From assembly GCA_023423535.1 (NCBI GenBank), contig JAFAFL010000144.1, forward strand, positions 1-27,168: DNA of 27,168 bases, written 5' to 3'. Shown here in pieces: positions 15,429 to 22,476 of the stretch. The DNA comes from Pseudomonadota bacterium. Its GTDB lineage: Bacteria; Myxococcota; Myxococcia; Myxococcales; Myxococcaceae. Made by a program: the position numbers and the translations under genes. Numbering within the stretch: the first letter of the stretch is position 1; every line of letters starts with the position of its first letter. A model generated the notes under the pieces. That model was not told where the DNA came from and did not search any database. It worked only from the letters and a program-made list of their open reading frames with translations.

Positions 15429-18035
15429 ATGGGCATCGGCAATCTGGTGAGGCGTGGGATGGAGCAGGCCCGCGAGCGGCTGCGTCAGGCGGCGCAGGCA
15501 GCCCAGCAGGCGGCACAGGCTGCTCAACAGGCCGCGGCGCGCAGGAGCGCGAGCGCCTCGACCCCGGAGCGCAACCGCGTGGCCCACTCCACCGAGGGCA
15601 GCCGCTTCGAGAGCTCGAGGCGCGCGCCGGTGTCGCTGGATGCTCGCTCGTCCGAGGCCGTGGTGCGGTCGTTCCTCGGCAGGGAGACCACGGTGCCGCA
15701 GGATCCGCCGCGCAACCTCGAGGAAGCGCGGACGCAGCGCGAGGCCCTGGTCGCGCAGGCCCAGGCCGCGGAACAGGCGGTCGAAGCGCTGGAGCAGATC
15801 AACCGCGAGCGCCCCAGCGGCCACGTCCGCATGGAGCTCGACGCGGCGCAGGCGGAGGTTGCGCGTGCGTACCGTGAGGCGGGCAAGGCCGCGGCGCGGG
15901 AGATCGACTTCTTCGCGCGACCTCCCCGCAGCGTGGAGGCGATGGAGGCCTACGCGCAGCTGGTTGGCGAGGTCTCGACGCATCCCTCCTACGCGGCCGG
16001 GATCGATGAGGGGACGGTGACGGTCGCGCAGGAGCAGAACGCGCCTCGGGTGGACGCGGCGGTGGAGGCGGTGCAGCGCGCGTACGACGAGGGTGGTCCG
16101 CTCGCGGCGGCGCAGGCGCTGGAGACGCAGGCGGAGCTGCTGGGTTCGCCGGAGCTGGTGGACGCGCTCATCGAGCGGTCGCAGCCGGTGATCGAGGAGA
16201 TCTCGCGCACGCTCGCGGAGCGCGTGAACGAGGGCCACGACGACTCCGACGAGTCGCCGATCACCAAGGGTTCGATCGCGTCGCTGGCGCGGGTGGCGGA
16301 TCTGGCGAGTGACGCGGGCGTGGCGGCGCTGGTTCGTCCGCTCGCGGCGGCGCTGCCGGACGGCAACCACCTCAACCAGTTCGACGATGCCTTCAACGAG
16401 CTCGACCAGACCGGCGCGGGCGCGCGGCTGGGGCTCGCGCTGTCGAACGAGCTGGAGTCCATCGGCAAGACGCGCACCGCGGGCCAGATCCGCAGCGAGG
16501 CGCTGGACGCGGTGAACCACGTCCGCGGCGAATACGAAGAGGCCCGCACCGCACGCGAAGAGGCGGATGCGCGCCTGCAGCAGATGCTCGCGGAGGTGCA
16601 GGGACTGCTCACGCCGGAGGAGCAGAGCGCGTTCATCGAGGCCTTCCGGCGCGAGAACGCGGCGGTGTACGCGGCCGAGGCCGAGGCGGCGCAGCGATTG
16701 TCGGACACGCTGACGCAGAACGCGGCGGCGATCGACCAGATGGTGGTGGACGATCCCTCCACCGCCGACGACGTCTATGACGCGTACGAGGAGCTCGCGC
16801 AGAGTCCGCTGCCCGCGGCGGCGGTGGAGTGGGCCGCGCGCACGATGCAGGCCGGCTCGCCGACGCTGGAGGCCTTCTCGGACCGCGCCGGGGACATCCA
16901 GACGAACATCGTCGAGCGCGGACTGCCGGGCACGCTCTCGCAGTACCAGGCCGAGGCAGACGGGGACGCGGGCACGGCGCTCGACCGCTTCGAGAACCTC
17001 TTCAACCAGTTCAAGACCGCGCGCGGGTTCGCCAACGCGCCGGGCGAGTTCCTCCAGTCGCTCGACGATGCGCAGCAGTACATCGACGCGATGCGCGCCG
17101 CGCAGCAGGGCCGCCCGGAGGCCTTGCAGCAGCTCCTCGCGGACCGGGAGAAGCTCGGGCGGCTGAGCGGCGTGGGCTCGAGCATCGCGGCGGCGAGCCT
17201 CGTGTTCGGCATCACCAACCTGCCCGGCCAGAGCGGCGCGGACCTCGTGAGGGCGGTGGGCGAGCTCGGCGCGGATGGGCTTCAGCTCGCGGCGAAGGCG
17301 ATCGGCACGCTGGAGGCGACGGGGCGGCTGGCGTCGTCGTCGCGGCTGGTGACCGGCGCGGCCTTCCTCAATGCGCGGGTGCTGCCGGGGCTGGGCGTGG
17401 CGCTGAGCGCGTTCTCCACCATCGACGCGGTGGGTGACTTCCTGCGCGACGGCGGCAACCGGAACGCGCTGAAGGCGGTCACGAGCGCGGTGACGCTGGT
17501 GGGCGGCGCGCTGAGCCTCTTCCCGCCCACCGCCCCCATCGGCGTGGTGCTGGCGGTGGTCTCCACGGCGGTGGGCCTCATCGGCGAGGCGATCTTCGGC
17601 GCGGACGACCGGCGGCGCTTCAACGAGGAGCAGCAGCGGCTGCTCGAGCCGATCCTCACCGACTCCTACGGCGACACCGAGAGCGTGCGCGAGGCGGCGC
17701 GTCAGATCGCATTCGGGGATCTGGACATGAACGCGCTGAAGGAGAGCACCGGCCTCAGCAACGCGGAGTTCGTGGAGCTGATGGGCACGGTGCCGCACGC
17801 GAACGACCGGCACTTCCCTCACCTCGTCGAGGTGCTCGTCGCCGCCGGCGTGGAGCCGGGCCCGGAGCTGCTCGAGACGGTGCAGGCGCTGAACGAGGAG
17901 TTCGACGGGGACCTCCAGTTCATCCTCATCGACCTCATCACCCGCGAGAGCTTCGGGAACCCCGCAGAGACGGCCGAGCAGCGAGAGGCCCGGCTCGCCA
18001 TCTACGGGGAGCAGGTGCTGCGGTACCTCGAGTAG
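15429..18035 (+). CDS. Large helical protein with hydrophobic C-terminal segments, unknown
   Basis: An 868-residue protein I cannot assign. GGGGAG sits about seven bases before ATG 15429. No signal peptide or cysteine is present. Residues 17-40 are Ala/Gln heptad-like (AAQAAQQAAQ repeated). Residues 95-570 are almost all charged alpha-helix with coiled-coil character (for example 100-125 and 365-430). Hydrophobic, Gly/Ala-rich segments follow at about 584-600, 640-672 and 683-724. The last looks like a helical hairpin (VTLVGGALSLFPPTAPIGVV), reminiscent of membrane-inserting parts of type III translocators and pore-forming toxins. The C-terminus (750-868) is a soluble helical domain. A cytosolic product exported by a non-Sec route, perhaps predation-related, is inference. 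It is convergent with thiD. Confidence 0.82.
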   Translation: MGIGNLVRRGMEQARERLRQAAQAAQQAAQAAQQAAARRSASASTPERNRVAHSTEGSRFESSRRAPVSLDARSSEAVVRSFLGRETTVPQDPPRNLEEARTQREALVAQAQAAEQAVEALEQINRERPSGHVRMELDAAQAEVARAYREAGKAAAREIDFFARPPRSVEAMEAYAQLVGEVSTHPSYAAGIDEGTVTVAQEQNAPRVDAAVEAVQRAYDEGGPLAAAQALETQAELLGSPELVDALIERSQPVIEEISRTLAERVNEGHDDSDESPITKGSIASLARVADLASDAGVAALVRPLAAALPDGNHLNQFDDAFNELDQTGAGARLGLALSNELESIGKTRTAGQIRSEALDAVNHVRGEYEEARTAREEADARLQQMLAEVQGLLTPEEQSAFIEAFRRENAAVYAAEAEAAQRLSDTLTQNAAAIDQMVVDDPSTADDVYDAYEELAQSPLPAAAVEWAARTMQAGSPTLEAFSDRAGDIQTNIVERGLPGTLSQYQAEADGDAGTALDRFENLFNQFKTARGFANAPGEFLQSLDDAQQYIDAMRAAQQGRPEALQQLLADREKLGRLSGVGSSIAAASLVFGITNLPGQSGADLVRAVGELGADGLQLAAKAIGTLEATGRLASSSRLVTGAAFLNARVLPGLGVALSAFSTIDAVGDFLRDGGNRNALKAVTSAVTLVGGALSLFPPTAPIGVVLAVVSTAVGLIGEAIFGADDRRRFNEEQQRLLEPILTDSYGDTESVREAARQIAFGDLDMNALKESTGLSNAEFVELMGTVPHANDRHFPHLVEVLVAAGVEPGPELLETVQALNEEFDGDLQFILIDLITRESFGNPAETAEQREARLAIYGEQVLRYLE

Positions 18036-18039
18036 CCGC

Positions 18040-18855
18040 TCAGCGGTGGTGCCGCCAGAAGTGGTCGAGCACCGCCACCTCCGAACGTCCGGGACGGTAG
18101 GCCCCTCGGAGCGCACCGTGGACGTAGTCCGTCGCGGCCTCGCAGGCGGCGGGCAGCGCCATGCCGAGGCAGAGGTTCGCGGCGATCGCGGACGCCAGCG
18201 TGCAGCCGGTGCCGTGACCGTTGACCTCCAGCCGCGGGTGCTCGAAGACGCGACGCTCCCTTCCGTCGGAGAAGCGGTCGCGCATCTGCGCCGTGCCCGG
18301 CATGTGACCGCCCTTCAGCAGCACGGCGCGCGCACCGGCGGAGAGGAGCCGCTCGAGGGCGTGGTCCGCGCCCGCGTCGTCCTCCACCTGTGCGGCGCCC
18401 AGCAGCAGCGCGGCCTCCGGCAGGTTCGGGGTGACGATGCTGCTCAGCGGAAAGAGACGTTCGCGCAGCGCGCCCAGCGCCTCGGGCTCCAGCAGCCGCG
18501 CGCCGGAGGTGGCGACCATCACCGGATCGAGCACCACGTGCGCGGGCCGGTGCGCCTCCAGCGCGTCCGCCACCGCGTGGATGATCTCCGCCGAGGCGAG
18601 CATCCCGAGCTTCACCACCTCCACCCGGAAGTCGTCGAAGAGGGCGTCGACCTGCGCGCGGAGGAAGCTCGCGGGGGCCACGTGCACCGCGGTGACGCCT
18701 CGCGTGTGCTGCGCGGTGAGGGCCGCGATCGCGGAGAGACCGTGCACGCGGTGCGCGGCAAAGGTCTTGAGGTCGGCCTGGATGCCGGCGCCCCCGCCGC
18801 TGTCGGAGCCGGCGAGGGTGAGGGCGCACCGGGGCCGCGGATCGTCGTGATGCAT
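18040..18855 (-). CDS. thiD: Hydroxymethylpyrimidine/phosphomethylpyrimidine kinase
   Basis: A 271-residue ribokinase-family enzyme that phosphorylates HMP and HMP-phosphate to HMP pyrophosphate for thiamine synthesis. Signatures are complete: AGSDSGGGAGIQADLKTFAAH (15-35), VKLGMLASAE (81-90), VLDPVMVATSGARLL (108-122), VTPNLPEAALLLG (141-153) and the anion-hole/catalytic NGHGTGCTLASAIAANL (212-228, Cys218). The length matches the family (about 265-270). No fused ThiE or TenA domain and no other thiamine gene lies nearby. It is convergent with the 868-residue gene (four bases between stops). I saw no TPP riboswitch in the 95 bases upstream. Confidence 0.94.
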   Translation of the reverse strand: MHHDDPRPRCALTLAGSDSGGGAGIQADLKTFAAHRVHGLSAIAALTAQHTRGVTAVHVAPASFLRAQVDALFDDFRVEVVKLGMLASAEIIHAVADALEAHRPAHVVLDPVMVATSGARLLEPEALGALRERLFPLSSIVTPNLPEAALLLGAAQVEDDAGADHALERLLSAGARAVLLKGGHMPGTAQMRDRFSDGRERRVFEHPRLEVNGHGTGCTLASAIAANLCLGMALPAACEAATDYVHGALRGAYRPGRSEVAVLDHFWRHHR

Positions 18856-18907
18856 GCGCTCACCACTACCGCTCCCGCCGCAGAACGGGAATGGCGTAAC
18901 GCGCTAC

Positions 18908-18929
18908 GCAGGTGAGCTCCCTCGCCTGC
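18908..18929 (-). terminator. Hairpin after the AIM24-transporter operon
   Basis: A 9-bp stem (18908-18916 with 18921-18929, one G-U pair) and four-base loop lies 21 bases past the transporter stop on the minus strand. It fits the end of the AIM24-transporter transcript. No T-run follows. Confidence 0.5.
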
Positions 18930-18950
18930 CCATGACGCGTGGTGCTGCCT

Positions 18951-20330
18951 CTACGGCGGCGGGATGACCGTCCCCTGCACCTTCGGCGCGGGCTGGAGGT
19001 TCCTCGCCAGGAGGAAGTATCCGACCATGCCGAGGCAGAGCAGGCCGCCGGCGAGCAGCGTCATCCACCGGATCGCGGCGGGCCCCACCTCGGGGCGCAC
19101 GGAGAGCTCCACCAGCGCGCCGGAGGCGAAGATGGCCACGCCGTTGAGCGACTTCACGATGAGGTTGAAGACGCCGAAGTAGATGCTCGTGGCCTCGCCA
19201 TTGTCCGGGCGCTCGGTGGCGCAGGCGACGATCGCCTCCCCTTCGAGCCCCAGCAGCACCGCGGCCATGGGTCCGCCGAGCGCGAAGACGATCATCGCGG
19301 TGTGCAGCGGCGTGCCGACGATGCCGTGACCCAGCCCGGACGCCAGCGCGTACACCACGCCGAGCAGCAGCGACGAGGCCATCACCGCCTTCTCCCAGCC
19401 CCAGCGCCGCGAGATCATCGGCACGGCGATGAAGAACGGGATCGCGGTGCCGAGGAAGGGCCCGAGGATCATCGGCACGTCCTTCAGCGTTCCGCCCAGC
19501 AGGTCTCGCGCGATGAACGGCGCCGCGGCGGTGACCATGGTGAACGCCATCTGCGATCCCGCGAAGAGGATGAGCACCGCGAGGAAGCGGCGGTGGCGCA
19601 GCGACATGAGCAGCGCGCGCATCATCGGCGGCTCTTCGCGGTGCGCCGTCCCCTGCTTGGCCGCCACGGAACCTGCGACCACCTGCGCCGCGGGCGAGGC
19701 CGGCTTCGCGTAGTACGGGAGGATCATCAGCAGCGCCGCGGGCACCGCGAAAGCGAGCGCGGCGTTCGTGTAGCCCAGCGAGTCGATCACGCCCGGCGCT
19801 ACCACCGCGCCCACCGCGGTGGCGAGCAGGAGCCCCGCACCGAGCACGTTGGAGAGCCGCCCGCGCACGTCGAGATCGCCCACCGCGTAGTCGCTGATGA
19901 GGCTCCAGTAGGGGATGGCGTAGAAGGTGTAGCCGATGAAGAAGACGAGCATGCCCGCGACGAGGAACGCCCAGCGCACCGTCTGCGGCATGTCGTAGTC
20001 GCCCGCGAAGCAGAGCCACAGCCCTACCGACGGCACGAGGAACGAGAACCAGAGCAGCCTGCGTCGCTCCCTCCCCTTCCGCACCCACTGGTCCGAGACG
20101 ACGCCGGCGATGGGATCGGTCAGCCCATCGAAGAGGCGGAACGCGAGCAGCACCGCGCCCACCGCGGTGGCGCTGAAGAGCGCTTCGGTGGGGAGGCCCG
20201 GCGGCGGCTGTCCGACAGGGCCTGCGTGCGAGCGGCTCGAGTAGTCGAGGATGTAGGAGAAGAAGAACCGTGCCAGCCCCATCATCCCGAGCTGGCCGGC
20301 GCCGAAGAGCAGCAGCCGCGTGAAGTTCAA
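18951..20330 (-). CDS. MFS transporter of the GPH (MelB-like) cation symporter type
   Basis: A 459-residue inner-membrane protein with about twelve hydrophobic segments. The motif FDGLTDPIAGVVSDQ (about 67-81) is characteristic of the glycoside-pentoside-hexuronide symporters (MFS_2), as is YAIPYWSLISDYAVGD, although charged sugar-site residues cannot be confirmed by eye. The long central loop (about 205-240) and the Pro-ending C-terminus are cytoplasmic. The start is TTG 20330, five bases after GGGAG; the next ATG is at residue 16 or 17, inside the first helix. It lies 15 bases after the third AIM24 gene and is probably cotranscribed. The substrate is unknown. Confidence 0.88.
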   Translation of the reverse strand: MNFTRLLLFGAGQLGMMGLARFFFSYILDYSSRSHAGPVGQPPPGLPTEALFSATAVGAVLLAFRLFDGLTDPIAGVVSDQWVRKGRERRRLLWFSFLVPSVGLWLCFAGDYDMPQTVRWAFLVAGMLVFFIGYTFYAIPYWSLISDYAVGDLDVRGRLSNVLGAGLLLATAVGAVVAPGVIDSLGYTNAALAFAVPAALLMILPYYAKPASPAAQVVAGSVAAKQGTAHREEPPMMRALLMSLRHRRFLAVLILFAGSQMAFTMVTAAAPFIARDLLGGTLKDVPMILGPFLGTAIPFFIAVPMISRRWGWEKAVMASSLLLGVVYALASGLGHGIVGTPLHTAMIVFALGGPMAAVLLGLEGEAIVACATERPDNGEATSIYFGVFNLIVKSLNGVAIFASGALVELSVRPEVGPAAIRWMTLLAGGLLCLGMVGYFLLARNLQPAPKVQGTVIPPP

Positions 20331-20345
20331 ACGGACTCCCTGCCG

Positions 20346-21032
20346 TCAGCTGCGCTGGCGCTGCACGGGCCGGAAAGGATGCAGGAACGCCGCGAGCCGG
20401 TCCGCCGAGCGGGTGGCGATCCAGAGCCTGCCCTGCCCTCGGAACTCGCAGACGAGGCCCTCGCCGCTGAAGAAGAGGCTCTTCATGCCGCCCACCTTGC
20501 GCACCGAGTACTGCAGCGCGCCGGTGAAGCCGACCACGTGCGAGGTGTCGCAGATGTAGCCCGCGGGCCCGACCTCCACCTCGTGGATGGCGCCCGCCGA
20601 GGAGAAGAAGACCGGACCTTCGCCATCGCAGCGCAGGAGGAAGAGGCCGGTGCCGGAGAAGAAGCCGCGCGCGCCACCCCACTTCGTGTCCAGCGTCACG
20701 CCGCCGCCGTTGGCGAGCCAGTTGCCGGAGGAGAGGAAGAGGCCCTCGCCGCGACGAAGGCCGTGCACGCGCACGTCACCCTCTGGCGCGGGCGCGATGA
20801 GCAGGCGCTGACCGGGACCGCTGGCGGTGAAGGTGTTCTGGAAGAGCGACTCGCCGCCGAGGAGCTTCCGCTTCGCCGCGCCGAGCAGCCCGCCCGGCAT
20901 GTTCGTGGTCATCGACACGTGGGTGTCGCGCGCGACCATCGCGGCGCTCTCGGTGGTGAGGGTCTCGCCCGGCCCGTCGAAGCTCACGCGGACGAAGCCG
21001 AAGTCCGGCGCGTCGAGGATCTCGTACTGCAT
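20346..21032 (-). CDS. AIM24-family protein (third of three)
   Basis: A 228-residue protein of the AIM24/TIGR00266 (formerly DUF124) beta-prism family; in yeast AIM24 affects mitochondrial membrane organisation, while bacterial roles are unknown. Characteristic glycine-rich strands are GGLLGAAKRKLLGGESLFQNTFTA (about 47-70), LSSGNWLAN, GGARGFFSGTGLFLL and SGEGLVCEFRGQGRLWIATRS at the end. No signal or membrane segment is seen, so it is likely cytoplasmic. GGGAGGG lies seven bases before the ATG, overlapping the stop of the second copy; only three bases separate the genes. It differs from its neighbours in KVGGMKSLFFSGEGLVC, and its C-terminus is Arg/Gln-rich. Confidence 0.9.
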   Translation of the reverse strand: MQYEILDAPDFGFVRVSFDGPGETLTTESAAMVARDTHVSMTTNMPGGLLGAAKRKLLGGESLFQNTFTASGPGQRLLIAPAPEGDVRVHGLRRGEGLFLSSGNWLANGGGVTLDTKWGGARGFFSGTGLFLLRCDGEGPVFFSSAGAIHEVEVGPAGYICDTSHVVGFTGALQYSVRKVGGMKSLFFSGEGLVCEFRGQGRLWIATRSADRLAAFLHPFRPVQRQRS

Positions 21033-21035
21033 GGT

Positions 21036-21716
21036 CTAGCCCTCCCTCGGCGGGAGCTGGTGTCCCACCTCGCGGCCGTACTCCGCCGGATTGCGCGTCT
21101 GGATCCAGATCCGCCCGTGTCCGGTGAAGTGGCACACGAGGCCCTCGCCGGAGAGGAACGACGCCATCAGGCCCGAGGCGCTGCGGCCGACGGTGAACTG
21201 CAGCCCCGCGTCCCACGCCACGAGGTGCCCGGTGTCGATGACCAGCGAGCCGTCACACGCGAGCTCCTCGATGCCGCCGAACGCGCCCACGAGCACCTGA
21301 CCGCGGCCGTGCGCCTTCATCACGAAGAGGCCTTCGCCGCCGAAGAAGGTGCGGAAGCCGCCGACCTTCGTGTCGAGCTCCACCGTGGGCTCGGACGCGA
21401 TGTACGCGGACGACTGCAGGTGAACCGGCCTCGAGGGCTCGACGTCGATCACCACCTGATCGCCGCTGAGCGTGTGCGCGAGGAGGACCTCGCCGTCGCC
21501 GCCCGCCGCGGTGAAGGTGTTGCGGAAGAAGGACTCGCCGCCGAAGAGCGCGCGGCCGAGGCCCTTGAGCAGCCCGCCGCCGCCCATGCCGGTCTGCATC
21601 TGCACCGACGTGCTCATGCCCACCATCGCGCCGCTCTCCGCGACGATCGATTCGCCGGGCCGGAGGTGAACGCGCGCCAGCGCTGCGGCCGGCCTGTAGA
21701 GGATCTCGAAGTGCAT
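21036..21716 (-). CDS. AIM24-family protein (second of three)
   Basis: A 226-residue AIM24/TIGR00266-type protein. GAGAGG lies eight bases before the ATG. It keeps the family core: GESIVAESGAMVGMSTSVQMQT near the N-terminus, GGESFFRNTFTAAGG, VGGFRTFFGGEGLFVMKAHGRGQV, and SGEGLVCHFTGHGRIWIQTRN at the end. Compared with the flanking copies it is most like the third. Three divergent but collinear copies suggest old duplication and a hetero-oligomer or specialised functions. No cysteine pair, signal or membrane helix is visible. The gaps to its neighbours are 18 and 3 bases. Confidence 0.9.
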   Translation of the reverse strand: MHFEILYRPAAALARVHLRPGESIVAESGAMVGMSTSVQMQTGMGGGGLLKGLGRALFGGESFFRNTFTAAGGDGEVLLAHTLSGDQVVIDVEPSRPVHLQSSAYIASEPTVELDTKVGGFRTFFGGEGLFVMKAHGRGQVLVGAFGGIEELACDGSLVIDTGHLVAWDAGLQFTVGRSASGLMASFLSGEGLVCHFTGHGRIWIQTRNPAEYGREVGHQLPPREG

Positions 21717-21734
21717 CGCGTTGGCCTCTCGGGG

Positions 21735-22430
21735 TCAGCCCGGAAGGAAGGGGGTGATCCAGCCCACCAGCGTGGAGACGTTGCGCGACTGGAGATAGAC
21801 GGTGCCCTGCCCGCGGAACTCGCAGACGAGGCCTTCGCCGGACGCGACGAGGCCCATCAGCCCGCCGCCGGCGCTGCGCAGCTCGTAGGTGAGCTGGCCC
21901 TCGAAGCCGACGATGTGCCCGTTGTCCACGATGAAGGAGCCGTCCACGCGCTCCTCGTGCACGCCGCCGTAGGAGGTGAACCAGACGTCGCCCTGCCCCG
22001 TCAGCTCGAGGAAGAAGAGGCCCTCCTTCGCCAGCAGCGAGCGCAGGCCGGCGAAGCGCAGCGACATGTCCACGTTGCCGGAGGACGCGAGGAACGCGCC
22101 GGTGGAGACCACGAGCGTCTCGCCGTTCAGCCGGCGGTGCGTCACCTGACCGGAGAGCTTCGGCGCGAGCCGCACCGTGCCGCCACCGGAGGCGGTGAAG
22201 TGGTTCACGAAGAAGGTCTCGCCGCCGACGAGCTTGCGCACGAAGGCGATGAGGAGCGCCTTCACCAGCGCGCCGAAGCCGGCGGAGCGGTTCGCGTTGA
22301 GCTTCACCGCCATGTCCACGGCGGTGCTGCGCGCGACCATCGAACCTGCTTCCGCGACGAGCGTCTCACCCGGCGCGAGCGCGACCTCCAGCATCGCGAA
22401 GCTCGGGCCGTGTCGAATGGAGTGTTGCAT
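21735..22430 (-). CDS. AIM24-family protein (first of three)
   Basis: A 231-residue AIM24/TIGR00266-type protein, the promoter-proximal copy. The core motifs are ETLVAEAGSMVARSTAVDM, GGETFFVNHFTASGGGTVRLAP, SLLAKEGLFFLELTGQGDVWF and SGEGLVCEFRGQGTVYLQSRN. The start at 22430 matches the start position of the other two copies, but there is no Shine-Dalgarno sequence: the ATG follows directly on a 12-bp hairpin. Translation may be inefficient, coupled to something upstream, or begin at the internal ATG 12 codons later. The gene follows the collagen-repeat lipoprotein gene on the same strand by 46 bases. Confidence 0.88.
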   Translation of the reverse strand: MQHSIRHGPSFAMLEVALAPGETLVAEAGSMVARSTAVDMAVKLNANRSAGFGALVKALLIAFVRKLVGGETFFVNHFTASGGGTVRLAPKLSGQVTHRRLNGETLVVSTGAFLASSGNVDMSLRFAGLRSLLAKEGLFFLELTGQGDVWFTSYGGVHEERVDGSFIVDNGHIVGFEGQLTYELRSAGGGLMGLVASGEGLVCEFRGQGTVYLQSRNVSTLVGWITPFLPG

Positions 22431-22465
22431 GCGCGCCGCTGCGTACCAGAGAGGCAGCGGCGCGC
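22431..22465 (-). promoter_or_regulatory. Strong hairpin abutting the start codon of the first AIM24 gene
   Basis: GCGCGCCGCTGC (22431-22442) pairs perfectly over 12 bp with 22454-22465, leaving an 11-base loop. It occupies most of the 46-base gap between the lipoprotein stop and the AIM24 start, and its last paired base touches the ATG. It may be the terminator of the lipoprotein gene, an attenuator, or a translational control structure. Confidence 0.55.
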
Positions 22466-22476
22466 GCCAGCAACCG

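Noticed and set aside
15480..15540. Short GCGCAGGC/GCCCAGCAG-type repeats as a CRISPR or mobile repeat
   Set aside because: They simply encode the Ala/Gln-rich N-terminus of the helical protein; there are no spacers.
14673..18116. A 1147-codon open frame on the minus strand, antisense to ppx and the 868-residue gene
   Set aside because: Its translation is Arg/His/Leu-rich without any motif. The plus-strand genes have ribosome binding sites, proper family signatures (ppx) or structured composition. Long antisense frames are expected in GC-rich DNA.
18856..18950. TPP riboswitch upstream of thiD
   Set aside because: The 95 bases show no CUGAGA-type or other conserved THI-box sequence.
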